This document shows, one piece after another, positions 8,152 to 14,918 of a DNA stretch of 27,694 nucleotides. Both the position numbers and the translations under genes were made by a program. The DNA is from SFWF01 sp045587065 (GTDB lineage: Bacteria; Bacillota; Clostridia; Oscillospirales; Acutalibacteraceae), in the NCBI GenBank assembly GCA_045587065.1, contig JAZNBQ010000049.1, positions 1 through 27,694 of the forward strand. Reading direction: 5' to 3'. Numbering within the stretch: the first letter of the stretch is position 1; the number at the start of each line of letters is the position of its first letter. Under the pieces are notes generated by a model. That model saw nothing but the letters and a program-made list of their open reading frames with translations. It had not been told where the DNA came from and did not search any database.

Positions 8152-9438
8152 TTGGATAAATTTGTTATTAATGGCGGAAAAAGACTCGAGGGAAAAGTTG
8201 TAATAAGCGGTGCAAAAAATGCAGCAGTTGCAATTTTGCCGGCAATATTATTGGCAGAAACCCCTTGTGTAATAGATAATGTTCCTGATATATCAGACGT
8301 TACTGCTATATTTACAGTACTGAGACAACTTGGTGCTAAGGTAAATAAAATCGGCAGAACTACTTACGAAATTGACCCATCAAACGTCAATTCCTTTGTG
8401 GTAACAAAAGAAATGTCGCAAAGCATGAGAGCATCTTCTTATTTTCTCGGCGCTTTGCTTGGAAGAATGAGAAGGGCAAAGGTAGCGCCTCCGGGTGGAT
8501 GCGATATAGGCCTTCGTCCTATTGACCAGCATATTAAAGGCTTTGAGGCTTTAGGTGCAAGGGTTACTATTGAAGGCGGTATGGTTGACGCCAGAGCCGA
8601 AAGACTTGGTGGTTGCTCGGTTTATTTAGACGTGGTATCGGTTGGAGCTACTATCAATATAATGCTAGCTGCAGCGAGAGCCAGAGGTATGACGGTTATT
8701 GAAAACGCGGCAAGAGAGCCACACGTTGTTGACCTTGCCAACTTCCTTAACTCTATGGGCGCAGATATTATGGGCGCAGGTACAAGCGTTATTAAAATCC
8801 GCGGTGTAGAACATTTAAAAGGCACAGATTACAGTATTATTCCTGACCAGATTGAAGCAGGAACCTATATGGTTGCCGCAGCGGCTACCAAGGGCGATGT
8901 AACAATATGCAACGTTACTCCCAAGCATTTGGAGTCTATTATAGCAAAGCTTAAAGAAACAGGCGTTACAGTAGAGGAATTTGATGACTCTGTAAGAATT
9001 GTTATGGACAAGCGTCCGGGAAAATGCAATATAAAGACTATGCCTCATCCGGGTTTTCCTACCGATATGCAGCCTCAGTTTGCAACACTTCTTGCTATCT
9101 CTGAGGGGACAAGTATTGTAACAGAAGGAGTTTGGGACAGTAGATTCAGATATGCCGACCAGTTAACGTTTATGGGGGCTAACATTCAGGTTGACGGCAA
9201 AAGTGCTGTTATAACAGGCGTAGAGGTGCTTACCGCCGCAGAGGTCAAGGCAAATGACCTTAGAGCAGGCGCCGCAATGATTATTGCAGGGCTCGTCGCA
9301 GATGGCGTTACTGAGATAGAAGATATTGAGTATATCGACCGAGGCTACGAACAGGTTGTAGAAAAGCTTTCAAGCCTTGGAGCAGATATTAAACGAGTAT
9401 CTTACGCAGATGACCCTTCGCTTCGTGTTGCAAACTAA
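8152..9438 (+). CDS. murA: UDP-N-acetylglucosamine 1-carboxyvinyltransferase (MurA)
   Basis: 428 residues from a TTG at 8152. This start is chosen because GGGAG lies about 7 bases before it and the protein then begins MDKFVINGGK, as MurA proteins do; the longer ATG frame from 8089 adds 21 residues unlike the family. MurA transfers enolpyruvate from PEP to UDP-GlcNAc, the first committed step of peptidoglycan synthesis in the cytosol. Lys22-Asn23 (GAKNAA) and the PEP-binding, fosfomycin-reactive Cys117 in APPGGCDIG are present, so the enzyme should be fosfomycin-sensitive in principle. It is first in a run with walJ and rlmH, although a hairpin terminator lies right after it. Confidence 0.96.
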   Translation: MDKFVINGGKRLEGKVVISGAKNAAVAILPAILLAETPCVIDNVPDISDVTAIFTVLRQLGAKVNKIGRTTYEIDPSNVNSFVVTKEMSQSMRASSYFLGALLGRMRRAKVAPPGGCDIGLRPIDQHIKGFEALGARVTIEGGMVDARAERLGGCSVYLDVVSVGATINIMLAAARARGMTVIENAAREPHVVDLANFLNSMGADIMGAGTSVIKIRGVEHLKGTDYSIIPDQIEAGTYMVAAAATKGDVTICNVTPKHLESIIAKLKETGVTVEEFDDSVRIVMDKRPGKCNIKTMPHPGFPTDMQPQFATLLAISEGTSIVTEGVWDSRFRYADQLTFMGANIQVDGKSAVITGVEVLTAAEVKANDLRAGAAMIIAGLVADGVTEIEDIEYIDRGYEQVVEKLSSLGADIKRVSYADDPSLRVAN

Positions 9439-9452
9439 TAAATTTTAATTAA

Positions 9453-9480
9453 AGCCGCCTTAAAGGCGGCTCTTATTTTA
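9453..9480 (+). terminator. Hairpin terminator or attenuator after murA
   Basis: A 7-bp perfect GC-rich stem (9453-9459 with 9465-9471), loop of 5, is followed by CTTATTTTA. The weak U-tract and the lack of a clear promoter before walJ suggest partial read-through. Confidence 0.65.
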
Positions 9481-9498
9481 AACAAAGAAGGTGAAATT

Positions 9499-10287
9499 TT
9501 GGCAAAGCTTTATCCTATGTTTTCTTCCAGCAAGGGTAATTGCACCTACGTAGGCGGCGCAAGGGGAGGAATTCTTGTAGATGCAGGGGTTTCCTTTAAA
9601 AAAATAGAAACTGCACTTACGAAAGGCAGAATAACCTTAGAAGATATAAAGGCAATAGCAATAACCCATGAACATGCAGACCACATAAGCGGTTTAAAAG
9701 TTTTGCTAAAACATATAAACGTTCCCATAATTGCATCAAGGGATACAATTTATGCCTTGGAATTTCTTAAGATTATAAACGACGAAACGCCTCGTATCTA
9801 TGCCGACGAGAACGAGGTCATTAGTATTGAAGATATTACCATTTGCCGATTTGCCACAAACCACGACTGCAAAGGCTCAAGCGGTTATACTTTCAAGATA
9901 GCCCAAGACGTTAAAATGGCGGTTTGCACCGACCTTGGAGGAATGACAGAAGAAATATTAGAAAACCTAAAAGAATCTAATATTGTTATGTTGGAATCCA
10001 ACTACGACCCTGTAATGCTTCGTATGGGCCCATATCCACCGGAACTTAAATTGAGGGTTGGCGGAGAAAACGGTCATCTTTCCAATGCAGTTTGTGCAGA
10101 TACTGTAGCAAAACTTTTTAAAATGGGCTGCAACCGTTTTGTTCTTGCTCATCTTTCGGAAAATAACAACACAAGAGAAAAGGCTGGTTCGGCTACCAAA
10201 GCGGCGCTGTTTGACGCAGGAGCAAAGGAAAACGACTACATATTATATATAGCACCCAAACAAGATGGTAAGGTAATCGCATTATGA
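9499..10287 (+). CDS. walJ: WalJ/YycJ-type metallo-beta-lactamase-fold hydrolase
   Basis: 262 residues from a TTG at 9499, with AAGAAGGTG upstream; no ATG is better placed. The metal-binding THEHADH motif (His57, His59, Asp61, His62) follows the N-terminal SSSKGNC segment typical of YycJ/WalJ, and later HLS/NGHLSN and LAHLSENNN histidines complete the two-metal site. Relatives in Bacillus and streptococci sit with the WalRK cell-wall two-component system and are thought to act as exonucleases or in coordinating division with replication; the precise role is unsettled. Here it lies between murA and rlmH. The walJ-rlmH adjacency, near the WalRK genes, is familiar from other Firmicutes, but walRK are absent here. 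Its last four bases overlap the rlmH start (ATGA). Confidence 0.88.
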   Translation: MAKLYPMFSSSKGNCTYVGGARGGILVDAGVSFKKIETALTKGRITLEDIKAIAITHEHADHISGLKVLLKHINVPIIASRDTIYALEFLKIINDETPRIYADENEVISIEDITICRFATNHDCKGSSGYTFKIAQDVKMAVCTDLGGMTEEILENLKESNIVMLESNYDPVMLRMGPYPPELKLRVGGENGHLSNAVCADTVAKLFKMGCNRFVLAHLSENNNTREKAGSATKAALFDAGAKENDYILYIAPKQDGKVIAL

Positions 10288-10766
10288 TAAAGATAAAAAT
10301 AATAGCTCTCGGTAAATTAAAAGAGGATTTTTTAAGAAAAGCAGGGGAAGAGTATCTTAAACGACTTTCTGCCTTTGCAAAAGTGGAAATTATAGAGCTT
10401 GAACCGGAAAGACTTTCAGAAAATCCTTCCAAAAATGAAATAGAGAAGGCTTTAGAGTCCGAGGCAAATGCCATATTAAAGAAACTTGAGGTTACAGACT
10501 ACGTTACCGCTATGTGTATAGAGGGCAAAGAGCTTTCCAGCGAGGAGTTTAGCAGCAAGATTTCTTCTCTTGCTAATATGGGGAAGGGGAACTTTGCATT
10601 TATTATAGGAAGTTCCCATGGACTGAGCCATATCATAAAAGAAAGGGCAGATTTTAAAATGTCCTTTAGCAAAATGACCTTTCCTCATCAGCTGTTCAGA
10701 ATAATGATTTTAGAGCAAATATATCGTGCTTTTAAAATCACTCAGGGCTCAAATTATCACAAATAA
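10284..10766 (+). CDS. rlmH: 23S rRNA (pseudouridine1915-N3)-methyltransferase RlmH
   Basis: 160 residues, the normal RlmH length. The enzyme uses S-adenosylmethionine to methylate pseudouridine 1915 in helix 69 of 23S rRNA, on assembled 70S ribosomes. It belongs to the SPOUT knotted methyltransferases: the cofactor loop reads FIIGSSHGLS near residue 113, where FVIGGSLG-like sequence is usual, and the C-terminus QLFRIMILEQIYRAFKI...NYHK matches the family closely. Translation is coupled to walJ through a 4-base ATGA overlap. The His in place of the more common residue in the SAM loop is a minor variation and gives no reason to think it inactive. Confidence 0.95.
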   Translation: MIKIKIIALGKLKEDFLRKAGEEYLKRLSAFAKVEIIELEPERLSENPSKNEIEKALESEANAILKKLEVTDYVTAMCIEGKELSSEEFSSKISSLANMGKGNFAFIIGSSHGLSHIIKERADFKMSFSKMTFPHQLFRIMILEQIYRAFKITQGSNYHK

Positions 10767-10785
10767 AAATTTAATAAAAAAATAC

Positions 10786-10815
10786 TTGACCTCAGGGGTG
10801 GTGTTGTGGTATAAT
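10786..10815 (+). promoter_or_regulatory. Sigma-A promoter of rpmG-secE-nusG
   Basis: TTGACC (10786-10791), 18-base spacer, perfect TATAAT (10810-10815) preceded by TGG, giving an extended -10. It begins 20 bases after rlmH. Strong, as expected for a translation operon. Confidence 0.8.
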
Positions 10816-10821
10816 CTTACT

Positions 10822-11013
10822 ACCTCTGTAGGTTCTTTTTTTTTGCAAAAAGTACCGTTTTCAAGGTGATTTTCCCTATGTTGTATGTGCTTGTTCCTTT
10901 AACTGCAATATGTTGTAAGGAATCAACAAAGAGAAGGTCGCACGAGGGAGGCTAAAGGGTTTTCGGACAGGAACGAAAACTAAAAATATTTCCGTAAAAC
11001 GGGAGGTGCCGTC
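10822..11013 (+). promoter_or_regulatory. About 190-nt structured leader of rpmG
   Basis: This is the untranslated stretch between the promoter and rpmG. In order it shows: CTAC/GTAG (10825-10836 region) followed by nine T residues; complementary TTCCTT/AAGGAA segments around 10894-10922; a perfect 7-bp inverted repeat GTTTTCG/CGAAAAC (10959-10965 with 10974-10980); and a short CCGT/ACGG hairpin (10992-11002) that overlaps the GGGAGGTG ribosome binding site of rpmG. The last could limit translation. I do not recognise it as a named RNA family; no tRNA is folded here. See the candidate leader peptide at 10878. Confidence 0.5.
10878..10955 (+). CDS. Candidate 25-residue leader peptide in the rpmG leader
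   Basis: An ATG at 10878 sits 8 bases after AAGGTGA, a good ribosome binding site, and opens a frame of 25 codons ending in TAA at 10955. The peptide starts MLYVLVPLTAICC and ends in a basic tail KRRSHEGG. The stop is 3 bases before the GTTTTCG/CGAAAAC hairpin, an arrangement that could couple ribosome position to leader folding. There is no homology argument and a frame of this length can arise by chance, so this is a candidate only. Confidence 0.3.
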   Translation: MLYVLVPLTAICCKESTKRRSHEGG

Positions 11014-11163
11014 ATGAGAGTTAAAATCACACTTGCTTGCACAGAATGTAAGCAACGCAACTACAACACAATGAAAAACAAGAAGAACGACCCTGACAGA
11101 CTTGAAATGAACAAGTATTGTAGGTTCTGCAAAAAGCACACAGTTCATAAGGAAACAAAGTAA
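11014..11163 (+). CDS. rpmG: 50S ribosomal protein L33
   Basis: A 49-residue protein beginning MRVKITLACTECKQRNYNT and ending in HKETK. It has the two CxxC pairs (CTEC and CRFC) of the zinc-binding form of L33, so this is the zinc-dependent paralogue type. L33 binds near the exit site of the large subunit. The ATG at 11014 follows GGGAGGTG by about 6 bases. It is the first gene of the rpmG-secE-nusG unit, 11 bases before secE, an order common in Firmicutes; the tRNA-Trp that often lies in this position in other species is not seen. Confidence 0.97.
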   Translation: MRVKITLACTECKQRNYNTMKNKKNDPDRLEMNKYCRFCKKHTVHKETK

Positions 11164-11174
11164 GGAGGACAAAA

Positions 11175-11858
11175 ATGAAGGTATTAAATAAAGTATCACA
11201 AATTTTGTCTATTGCTTTTGGAGCAGTTGCTCTTTTCCTCTTTTTCACACCTTTTGCTAAAGTTACAGCTGCTGGCAGTGATTACACCTTTGTTGGTGCA
11301 CAGCTTGCTTTTGGCGCAAACGTAGAATCCATAGGAGAACATCTTGCTAAATCCGCAAACCTTTGGTTCTGTTTCTTTTTAACAGCTTTTGCAGTATTAT
11401 TCAGCGCTCTTACCTTTAAATTCAAGGGTATGAGATACGCAGCACCTGTTGTTGCAGTTATCGATGCTGTATATATGCTTGTAATCGCATTAAGCTCAGC
11501 TGGTTCTTTTGTGGACACAAGACCACTTGCTAATGTTACCGGCGTAACATATGAGCTTTCTGTAATACTTGTTGCAGTAGCAATGTTCGCTTGCTTTGTT
11601 TTCGGACTTGCACATTTACTTATTGATGACTATATCTTTGTTCGTGAGAATAAAGGTAAACTCACAATACCACAGAGAATAGTGCGTTTTGTTCGTGACT
11701 ACAAGAGCGAAGTTAAAAAGATTGTATGGCCAGGTCTTCATGAGGTTCTTAAAAATACCTTAGTAGTACTTGTAATCAGCGCAATTATTGGTGTATTTAT
11801 CTGGCTTTTAGACTTCGGCCTTGGCCAGTTAGTTTCGCTAATTATTGGCAAAGCGTAA
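11175..11858 (+). CDS. secE: SecE preprotein translocase subunit with N-terminal four-helix membrane domain
   Basis: 227 residues, against about 60-75 for the single-helix SecE of most Gram-positives. The C-terminal 63 residues (about 165-227) are a normal SecE: amphipathic helix RFVRDYKSEVKKIVWPG followed by one membrane helix (192-213). Ahead of it is a separate domain of about 155 residues with four hydrophobic segments (about 7-25, 62-80, 88-108, 127-149) and a polar loop with GSDYTFVGAQLAFGAN after the first, a layout like small tetraspan proteins. The frame is continuous, the ATG at 11175 has an AAGGAGG site, and no internal start with a Shine-Dalgarno is visible before the SecE part. 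SecE clamps SecY in the membrane; the role of the added domain is unknown. Between rpmG and nusG as usual. Confidence 0.93.
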   Translation: MKVLNKVSQILSIAFGAVALFLFFTPFAKVTAAGSDYTFVGAQLAFGANVESIGEHLAKSANLWFCFFLTAFAVLFSALTFKFKGMRYAAPVVAVIDAVYMLVIALSSAGSFVDTRPLANVTGVTYELSVILVAVAMFACFVFGLAHLLIDDYIFVRENKGKLTIPQRIVRFVRDYKSEVKKIVWPGLHEVLKNTLVVLVISAIIGVFIWLLDFGLGQLVSLIIGKA

Positions 11859-11873
11859 TCACGGAGGTCTGAT

Positions 11874-12401
11874 ATGGCAGAAGTGAATGAAGCAAAATGG
11901 TATGTAATCCATACCTATTCAGGTTACGAGAACAAGGTTGCTTCCGACCTTGAAAAGATTATCGAGAATCGTAAAATGCAGGATTTAATACTAGATATTA
12001 AAATTCCTACCGAAACCGTAACCGAAATAAAGGAAGATAAGAAAAAAGAATATGAGCGCAAAGTTTTCCCCGGATACGTGCTTATCAAAATGATAGTAAC
12101 TGACGATTCCTGGTACGTAGTCAGAAACATCCGTGGAGTAACCGGTTTTGTAGGCCCCGCATCTAAGCCTGTTCCGCTAACCGATAAGGAAGTGGCAGCA
12201 CTTGGCGTTGAGAAACACGTAGTTGAGGTTGGCTACAAAATTGGCGATTATGTTAAAATTGTTGACGGTCCTCTTAAAGACTTTAATGGTACCGTTACAG
12301 CAGTTGATACTGACGCAGGAAGCGTAAGTGTTAACATTTCAATGTTCGGTAGAGAGACAAATGCCGAGCTTGAACTTGACCAGATTGCTCTGGCAGACTA
12401 A
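11874..12401 (+). CDS. nusG: Transcription termination/antitermination factor NusG
   Basis: 175 residues. The NGN domain (about 7-115) starts KWYVIHTYSGYENKV and contains RKVFPGYVLIKM, the face that contacts RNA polymerase; the KOW domain (about 122-175) has GDYVKIVDGPLKDFNGTV. NusG binds elongating RNA polymerase, affects pausing and, through KOW, links transcription with ribosomes or other factors. The ATG at 11874 follows ACGGAGG, 15 bases after secE. Nothing unusual. Confidence 0.97.
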   Translation: MAEVNEAKWYVIHTYSGYENKVASDLEKIIENRKMQDLILDIKIPTETVTEIKEDKKKEYERKVFPGYVLIKMIVTDDSWYVVRNIRGVTGFVGPASKPVPLTDKEVAALGVEKHVVEVGYKIGDYVKIVDGPLKDFNGTVTAVDTDAGSVSVNISMFGRETNAELELDQIALAD

Positions 12402-12593
12402 TTAGTTAGTGCTCAGATTTATCTGATTTAGACATTTTGTCTATATTCCGCAAACGCGGAAGTATTAAAAACGCGGCAGTTTGCCGCCGGCACTTAGAGA
12501 AACTCTAACGGTGCCACGGTGGGAGGAATGGGTAGATGACCATTCCGCCAAGTGTAAAATACACTGTTACCACGAATAATGGAGGTGCAAACA
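12402..12593 (+). promoter_or_regulatory. Multi-hairpin leader upstream of rplK-rplA
   Basis: Between nusG and rplK lie seven consecutive short hairpins: 12413-12426, 12429-12443, 12446-12461, 12473-12487, 12489-12515 (11 bp with a 2-base bulge), 12525-12546 (7 bp, loop of 8) and 12551-12565. None is followed by a T-run, so they are not ordinary terminators. In many bacteria L1 represses its own L11-L1 mRNA by binding a leader that mimics its 23S site, so an r-protein leader is the natural inference, but I cannot match it to a defined consensus. No sigma-A promoter is clear in the stretch, so rplK-rplA may be read from the rpmG promoter. Confidence 0.55.
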
Positions 12594-13019
12594 ATGGCTC
12601 AAAAAATCATAGGCTACATTAAACTGCAAATTCCGGCAGGCAAGGCAACACCAGCTCCACCTGTTGGTCCTGCACTGGGACAGCACGGCGTTAACATTAT
12701 GGCGTTCTCAAAAGAATTCAATGAGCGCACTAAGAATGACGCAGGTCTTATCATTCCGGTAGTAATTACCGTATATGCAGACCACTCGTTTAGTTTCGTA
12801 ACCAAGACCCCTCCTGCAGCAGTCCTCATTAAGAAGGCTTGCGGCATCGAGAGCGGTTCAGGCGTTCCAAACAAAACAAAAGTTGCAAAAATCACCAGTG
12901 AGCAGATTAGAAAAATCGCCGAGCAGAAAATGCCTGACCTTAATGCTGCAAGTGTAGAAGCTGCTATGTCAATGGTAGCAGGAACCGCACGTAGCATGGG
13001 CATTGAAGTCGTCGACTAA
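12594..13019 (+). CDS. rplK: 50S ribosomal protein L11
   Basis: 141 residues from the ATG at 12594. An in-frame ATG at 12579 is part of the GGAGGTG ribosome binding site and is rejected. Starts MAQKIIGYIKLQIPAGKATP and carries the proline-rich PAPPVGPALGQHGVNIMAF segment that forms the thiostrepton-binding N-terminal domain, then the RNA-binding C-terminal domain. L11 forms the GTPase-associated centre with 23S rRNA and the L10-L12 stalk. 53 bases before rplA, as in most bacteria. Confidence 0.97.
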   Translation: MAQKIIGYIKLQIPAGKATPAPPVGPALGQHGVNIMAFSKEFNERTKNDAGLIIPVVITVYADHSFSFVTKTPPAAVLIKKACGIESGSGVPNKTKVAKITSEQIRKIAEQKMPDLNAASVEAAMSMVAGTARSMGIEVVD

Positions 13020-13072
13020 GCTCTCTCGTGGGAGGAAATTTCCGATTTAACCACTTATTGGGAGGTAAGTAA

Positions 13073-13771
13073 ATGAAACACGGTAAAAAGTATAATGAAA
13101 GCGCAAAGCTTATAGAAAAATCTAAGCTTTACGAGTTAAACGAAGCTTGCGACATTGCAGTAAAATCTGCAACCGCAAAGTTTGATGAAACAGTAGAAAT
13201 CCATGTTCGCTTAGGTGTAGACTCTCGTCATGCTGACCAGCAGGTTAGAGGCGCAGTTATTCTTCCTAACGGAACAGGTAAAACAGTTAGAACCCTTGTT
13301 CTTACAAAGGGAGATAACGCAAAAGCAGCTGAGGCTGCAGGTTCTGACTATGTTGGAGCAGAAGAGCTCATTGCAAAGATTCAGAACGAAGGTTGGCTTG
13401 ATTTCGACGTAGTAATCGCAACACCCGATATGATGGGTATGGTTGGACGTCTTGGTAAGGTTTTAGGACCACGTGGTCTTATGCCAACACCAAAGGCTGG
13501 TACTGTAACACCTGACGTTGCTAAGGCTGTAACCGAAGCTAAAGCAGGTAAAATTGAGTATAAGCTTGACAAAACCAACATCATTCACTGCCCTGTAGGT
13601 AAAGCATCCTTCGGTGTAGAAAAACTTGCTGAGAATATTGACACTCTTATGTCAGCTATTGCAAAAGCAAGACCTTCTGCAGCAAAGGGACAATACATTA
13701 AGTCTTGTGTAATTGCTACTACAATGGGTCCTGGAATTAAGATTGCTACAAGTAAATACGCAAACAACTAA
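13073..13771 (+). CDS. rplA: 50S ribosomal protein L1
   Basis: 232 residues with the family hallmarks: ATPDMMGMVGRLGKVLGPRGLMP in the middle domain and TMGPGIKI near the C-terminus. L1 forms the mobile stalk by the exit site of the large subunit and is often the translational repressor of its own operon. ATG at 13073 follows GGGAGGT. There is no plain terminator after it; the rplJ promoter starts 7 bases beyond the stop. Confidence 0.97.
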   Translation: MKHGKKYNESAKLIEKSKLYELNEACDIAVKSATAKFDETVEIHVRLGVDSRHADQQVRGAVILPNGTGKTVRTLVLTKGDNAKAAEAAGSDYVGAEELIAKIQNEGWLDFDVVIATPDMMGMVGRLGKVLGPRGLMPTPKAGTVTPDVAKAVTEAKAGKIEYKLDKTNIIHCPVGKASFGVEKLAENIDTLMSAIAKARPSAAKGQYIKSCVIATTMGPGIKIATSKYANN

Positions 13772-13778
13772 AAAAATC

Positions 13779-13807
13779 TTGACAACATAAAGTTTTTATG
13801 TTATCAT
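13779..13807 (+). promoter_or_regulatory. Sigma-A promoter of rplJ-rplL, containing a palindrome
   Basis: Perfect TTGACA (13779-13784), 17-base spacer, TATCAT (13802-13807). The spacer is almost entirely a perfect 8-bp inverted repeat (13784-13791 with 13795-13802). It may be a protein site, may help end transcripts arriving from rplA, or may be chance in A+T-rich DNA. Confidence 0.75.
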
Positions 13808-13813
13808 ACCAAT

Positions 13814-13937
13814 GCTATCCAAAGACAGTAGGTCACTTTTAGTGATAAGTTTAGCGCCTACCGAGGTAAAGCGAACAACTTTTATATTAAAGATGTTTAT
13901 GCCTGTCCTCTCTTGTCTTTGGGGGACAGGTTTTTTT
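13814..13937 (+). ncRNA. Ribosomal protein L10 leader (autoregulatory attenuator)
   Basis: The leader between the rplJ promoter and its terminator fits the L10 leader family: GTAGG (13828-13832) pairs with CCTAC (13857-13861), enclosing a TCACT/AGTGA hairpin (13833-13845) and the unpaired purine-rich bases where L10(L12)4 binds. CCAAAGACA (13819-13827) is perfectly complementary to TGTCTTTGG (13914-13922) in the terminator loop, and AGG (13830-13832) to CCT (13907-13909) in its 5' arm, giving an antiterminator that would be blocked when L10 holds the first stem. Known B. subtilis behaviour is that L10-L12 binding promotes termination. Confidence 0.85.
13902..13937 (+). terminator. Attenuator terminator in the L10 leader
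   Basis: CCTGTCC (13902-13908) pairs with GGACAGG (13924-13930), directly followed by seven T residues, 30 bases before rplJ. It is the conditional terminator of the L10 leader rather than the end of an operon. Confidence 0.88.
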
Positions 13938-13965
13938 AAACCTTATTTTTCTGGAGGTGAAATTT

Positions 13966-14478
13966 ATGCCAAACGCAAAGGTTCTCGAAGCAAAACAGGC
14001 AGCAGTTGCTGCACTTAGCGCTAAGATTACTGACTCAGTAGCAGGTGTTGTAGTTGATTATTCAGGTATCACCGTTGCTGATGTCACTGTTCTTCGTAAA
14101 GAACTTCGCGAAGCAGGAGTTGATTACTCTGTTGTTAAAAACACCATTCTCGGCCGTGCTGTAGCAGGTACAGAGCTTGAAGAGATTAAAGGCGTTTTAG
14201 AGGGAACAACTGCTATCGCAATTTCAAAGGATGATCACGTTGCCGCTGCAAGAATTCTTAAGAAATTTGCAGACGGACACGAAAATTTCAAGATTAAGGC
14301 TGGTTACCTAGATGGTAAAACAATCTCTCTTGAAATGATTGATTCACTTGCAAAACTACCAAGCAGAGATGTACTTCTCGCAACCGTACTTGGAGCATTC
14401 CAAGCACCTATGGCAGCATTTGCTCGTGCCGTTCAAGCTATCGTTGATAAAGACGGCGGCGAAGCAGCAGCTGAATAA
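13966..14478 (+). CDS. rplJ: 50S ribosomal protein L10
   Basis: 170 residues from the ATG at 13966; an in-frame GTG at 13957 is part of the GGAGGTG site and is rejected. The N-terminal RNA-binding domain contains GVVVDYSGITVADVTVLRKE and YSVVKNTILGRAV; the C-terminal helix that carries L7/L12 dimers follows. L10 anchors the stalk to the L11 region and, with L12, represses its own operon through the leader at 13814. 43 bases before rplL. Confidence 0.97.
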   Translation: MPNAKVLEAKQAAVAALSAKITDSVAGVVVDYSGITVADVTVLRKELREAGVDYSVVKNTILGRAVAGTELEEIKGVLEGTTAIAISKDDHVAAARILKKFADGHENFKIKAGYLDGKTISLEMIDSLAKLPSRDVLLATVLGAFQAPMAAFARAVQAIVDKDGGEAAAE

Positions 14479-14521
14479 TTAAAACTATTAAAACAAATTC
14501 AAATTATTGGAGGAAAATAAA

Positions 14522-14899
14522 ATGGCATCAGAAAAAGTAACAGCTATCGTTGAAGAACTTAAAGTTCTTACAGTTCTTGAGCTTTCAGAGCTCGTAAAAG
14601 CAGTAGAAGAGGAGTTTGGCGTATCTGCAGCAGCTGCAGTAGCAGTAGCAGCACCTGCAGCAGGCGGTGCAGCAGCAGCTGAAGAGAAAACTGAGTTTGA
14701 CGTTGTTCTTGCTAACGCAGGCGCAGAGAAGATTAAGGTTATTAAAGCAGTTCGCGAAATTACCGGTCTTGGTCTTGCAGAAGCAAAGGCTATCGTTGAC
14801 GGCGCTCCTAAGACTCTTAAAGAAGCAGCTTCTAAAGAAGATGCAGAAGCTATCAAAGCTAAACTTGAAGAAGTTGGCGCTACTGTTGAACTTAAATAG
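14522..14899 (+). CDS. rplL: 50S ribosomal protein L7/L12
   Basis: 125 residues from the ATG at 14522; the frame-extending TTG at 14507 lies in the TTGGAGG ribosome binding site. It has the N-terminal dimerisation domain (to about 35), an Ala-rich hinge (about 36-60, AAAAVAVAAPAAGGAAAAE) and the C-terminal factor-binding domain with EKIKVIKAVREITGLGLAEAK. It recruits translation GTPases. The operon ends here with a terminator 20 bases on; rpoB, the usual next gene, is absent. Confidence 0.97.
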   Translation: MASEKVTAIVEELKVLTVLELSELVKAVEEEFGVSAAAAVAVAAPAAGGAAAAEEKTEFDVVLANAGAEKIKVIKAVREITGLGLAEAKAIVDGAPKTLKEAASKEDAEAIKAKLEEVGATVELK

Positions 14900-14918
14900 T
14901 TTAAAGTTACACAGAGAA

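Noticed and set aside
10816..11013. tRNA gene between rlmH and rpmG
   Set aside because: No cloverleaf can be drawn and no GTTCRA-type T-arm is present; the gap is better read as a leader.
12489..12546. T-box riboswitch ahead of rplK
   Set aside because: The GGTGCC segment is only superficially like a T-box sequence; there is no specifier stem, no terminator and the downstream gene is a ribosomal protein.
12614..13003. 129-residue minus-strand frame inside rplK
   Set aside because: Mirror reading of the L11 coding sequence, with no independent support.
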